A stretch of DNA of 5,452 bases. It comes from Nitriliruptorales bacterium. Lineage in GTDB: Bacteria > Actinomycetota > Nitriliruptoria > Euzebyales > Egibacteraceae. Where the stretch lies: positions 1-5,452 of the forward strand of contig SKPY01000390.1 in assembly GCA_007119305.1 (NCBI GenBank), in the 5' to 3' direction. A program made the translations under genes and the position numbers. How positions within the stretch are numbered: the stretch's first letter is position 1; each line of letters opens with the position of its first letter. Positions 5,252 through 5,452 of this stretch are shown piece after piece. The notes below the pieces were generated by a model that did no database searches, was not told the origin of the DNA, and was given only the letters and a program-made list of their open reading frames with translations.

Positions 5252-5452
5252 ATGAGCAAGACGACCACCCCGGACCTCAACGAGATCGACGTCACCAGCC
5301 CCGACTTCTGGTCGGCGCCGATGGAGTGGCGGGACAACGCCTTCCGGGTGCTGCGCGAGCAGGAGCCCTTCGCGTTCTTCGAGGAGCCGCAGATCCCCGA
5401 CTTCCCCCAGGGGCCGGGCTACTACGCCGTGACCCGCTACGCGGACATCGAG
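5252..5452 (+). CDS. Second cytochrome P450, N-terminal part, CYP124-like (3' end outside window)
   Basis: The first 67 residues are visible, starting at ATG 5252 with AAGGAG (5239-5244) 7 bases before. The pattern is ITSPDFW-type: IDVTSPDFWSAP (12-23), then AFRVLREQEPFAFFEEP, and GPGYYAVTRYADIE at the window edge. This matches the N-terminus of CYP124-like P450s (LDFWA... AF..LR.E.PI.F... G.GHWA.T.Y.D), enzymes that hydroxylate methyl-branched lipids and sterol or isoprenoid chains at the terminal carbon. The haem loop, I helix and ExxR lie beyond the window, so activity cannot be checked. It differs clearly from the first P450 at its N-terminus (longer FFEEP...PGYY segment), so it is not a recent tandem copy. 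It is 21 bases downstream of the F420 enzyme, in the same apparent operon. Confidence 0.88.
   Translation, partial: MSKTTTPDLNEIDVTSPDFWSAPMEWRDNAFRVLREQEPFAFFEEPQIPDFPQGPGYYAVTRYADIE

Overview
This window comes from a GC-rich bacterium (about 70% by eye, with G or C in most third codon positions). It is most likely an actinobacterium or a close relative. The evidence is composition, a GTG start, near absence of TTA/CTA/TCA codons in the genes, an F420-type flavin oxidoreductase, and cytochromes P450 that resemble mycobacterial CYP124/CYP125. No species can be named. There is no RNA gene, CRISPR array, insertion sequence or phage gene visible.

Layout: five genes, two of them cut by the window edges, read on the + strand in two blocks. 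Block 1 (1-2176) holds the C-terminal end of an FMO-type flavin monooxygenase, an alpha/beta hydrolase starting at GTG 415 inside the monooxygenase stop region, and a short-chain dehydrogenase (SDR) at 1400. Block 2 (2855-5452) holds a CYP125/CYP124-like P450, an F420-dependent LLM-class oxidoreductase, and the N-terminal end of a second, CYP124-like P450. Gaps inside block 2 are 24 and 21 bases, and each gene has its own Shine-Dalgarno sequence, so it reads as one operon. The 678-base gap between the blocks (2177-2854) holds a doubtful minus-strand reading frame convergent with the SDR, an AT-rich island with a 16-bp near-palindrome lying in the spacer of two possible divergent promoters, and a series of GC-rich dyads and hairpins leading to the P450 start.

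Function: all recognisable products are redox enzymes or a hydrolase of the kind used to break down hydrophobic carbon compounds such as branched lipids, terpenoids or sterols. A reasonable but unproven scheme is P450 hydroxylation, SDR oxidation of the alcohol to a ketone, Baeyer-Villiger-type oxygen insertion by the flavin monooxygenase, and hydrolysis of the ester or lactone by the alpha/beta hydrolase, with the F420 enzyme doing a further hydride transfer. The window contains no ferredoxin, ferredoxin reductase, CoA ligase or full-length regulator, so substrate and regulation stay open. I see no clearly new defence, mobile or signalling system. The most interesting parts are the intergenic regulatory hub and the clustering of these oxidative enzymes.
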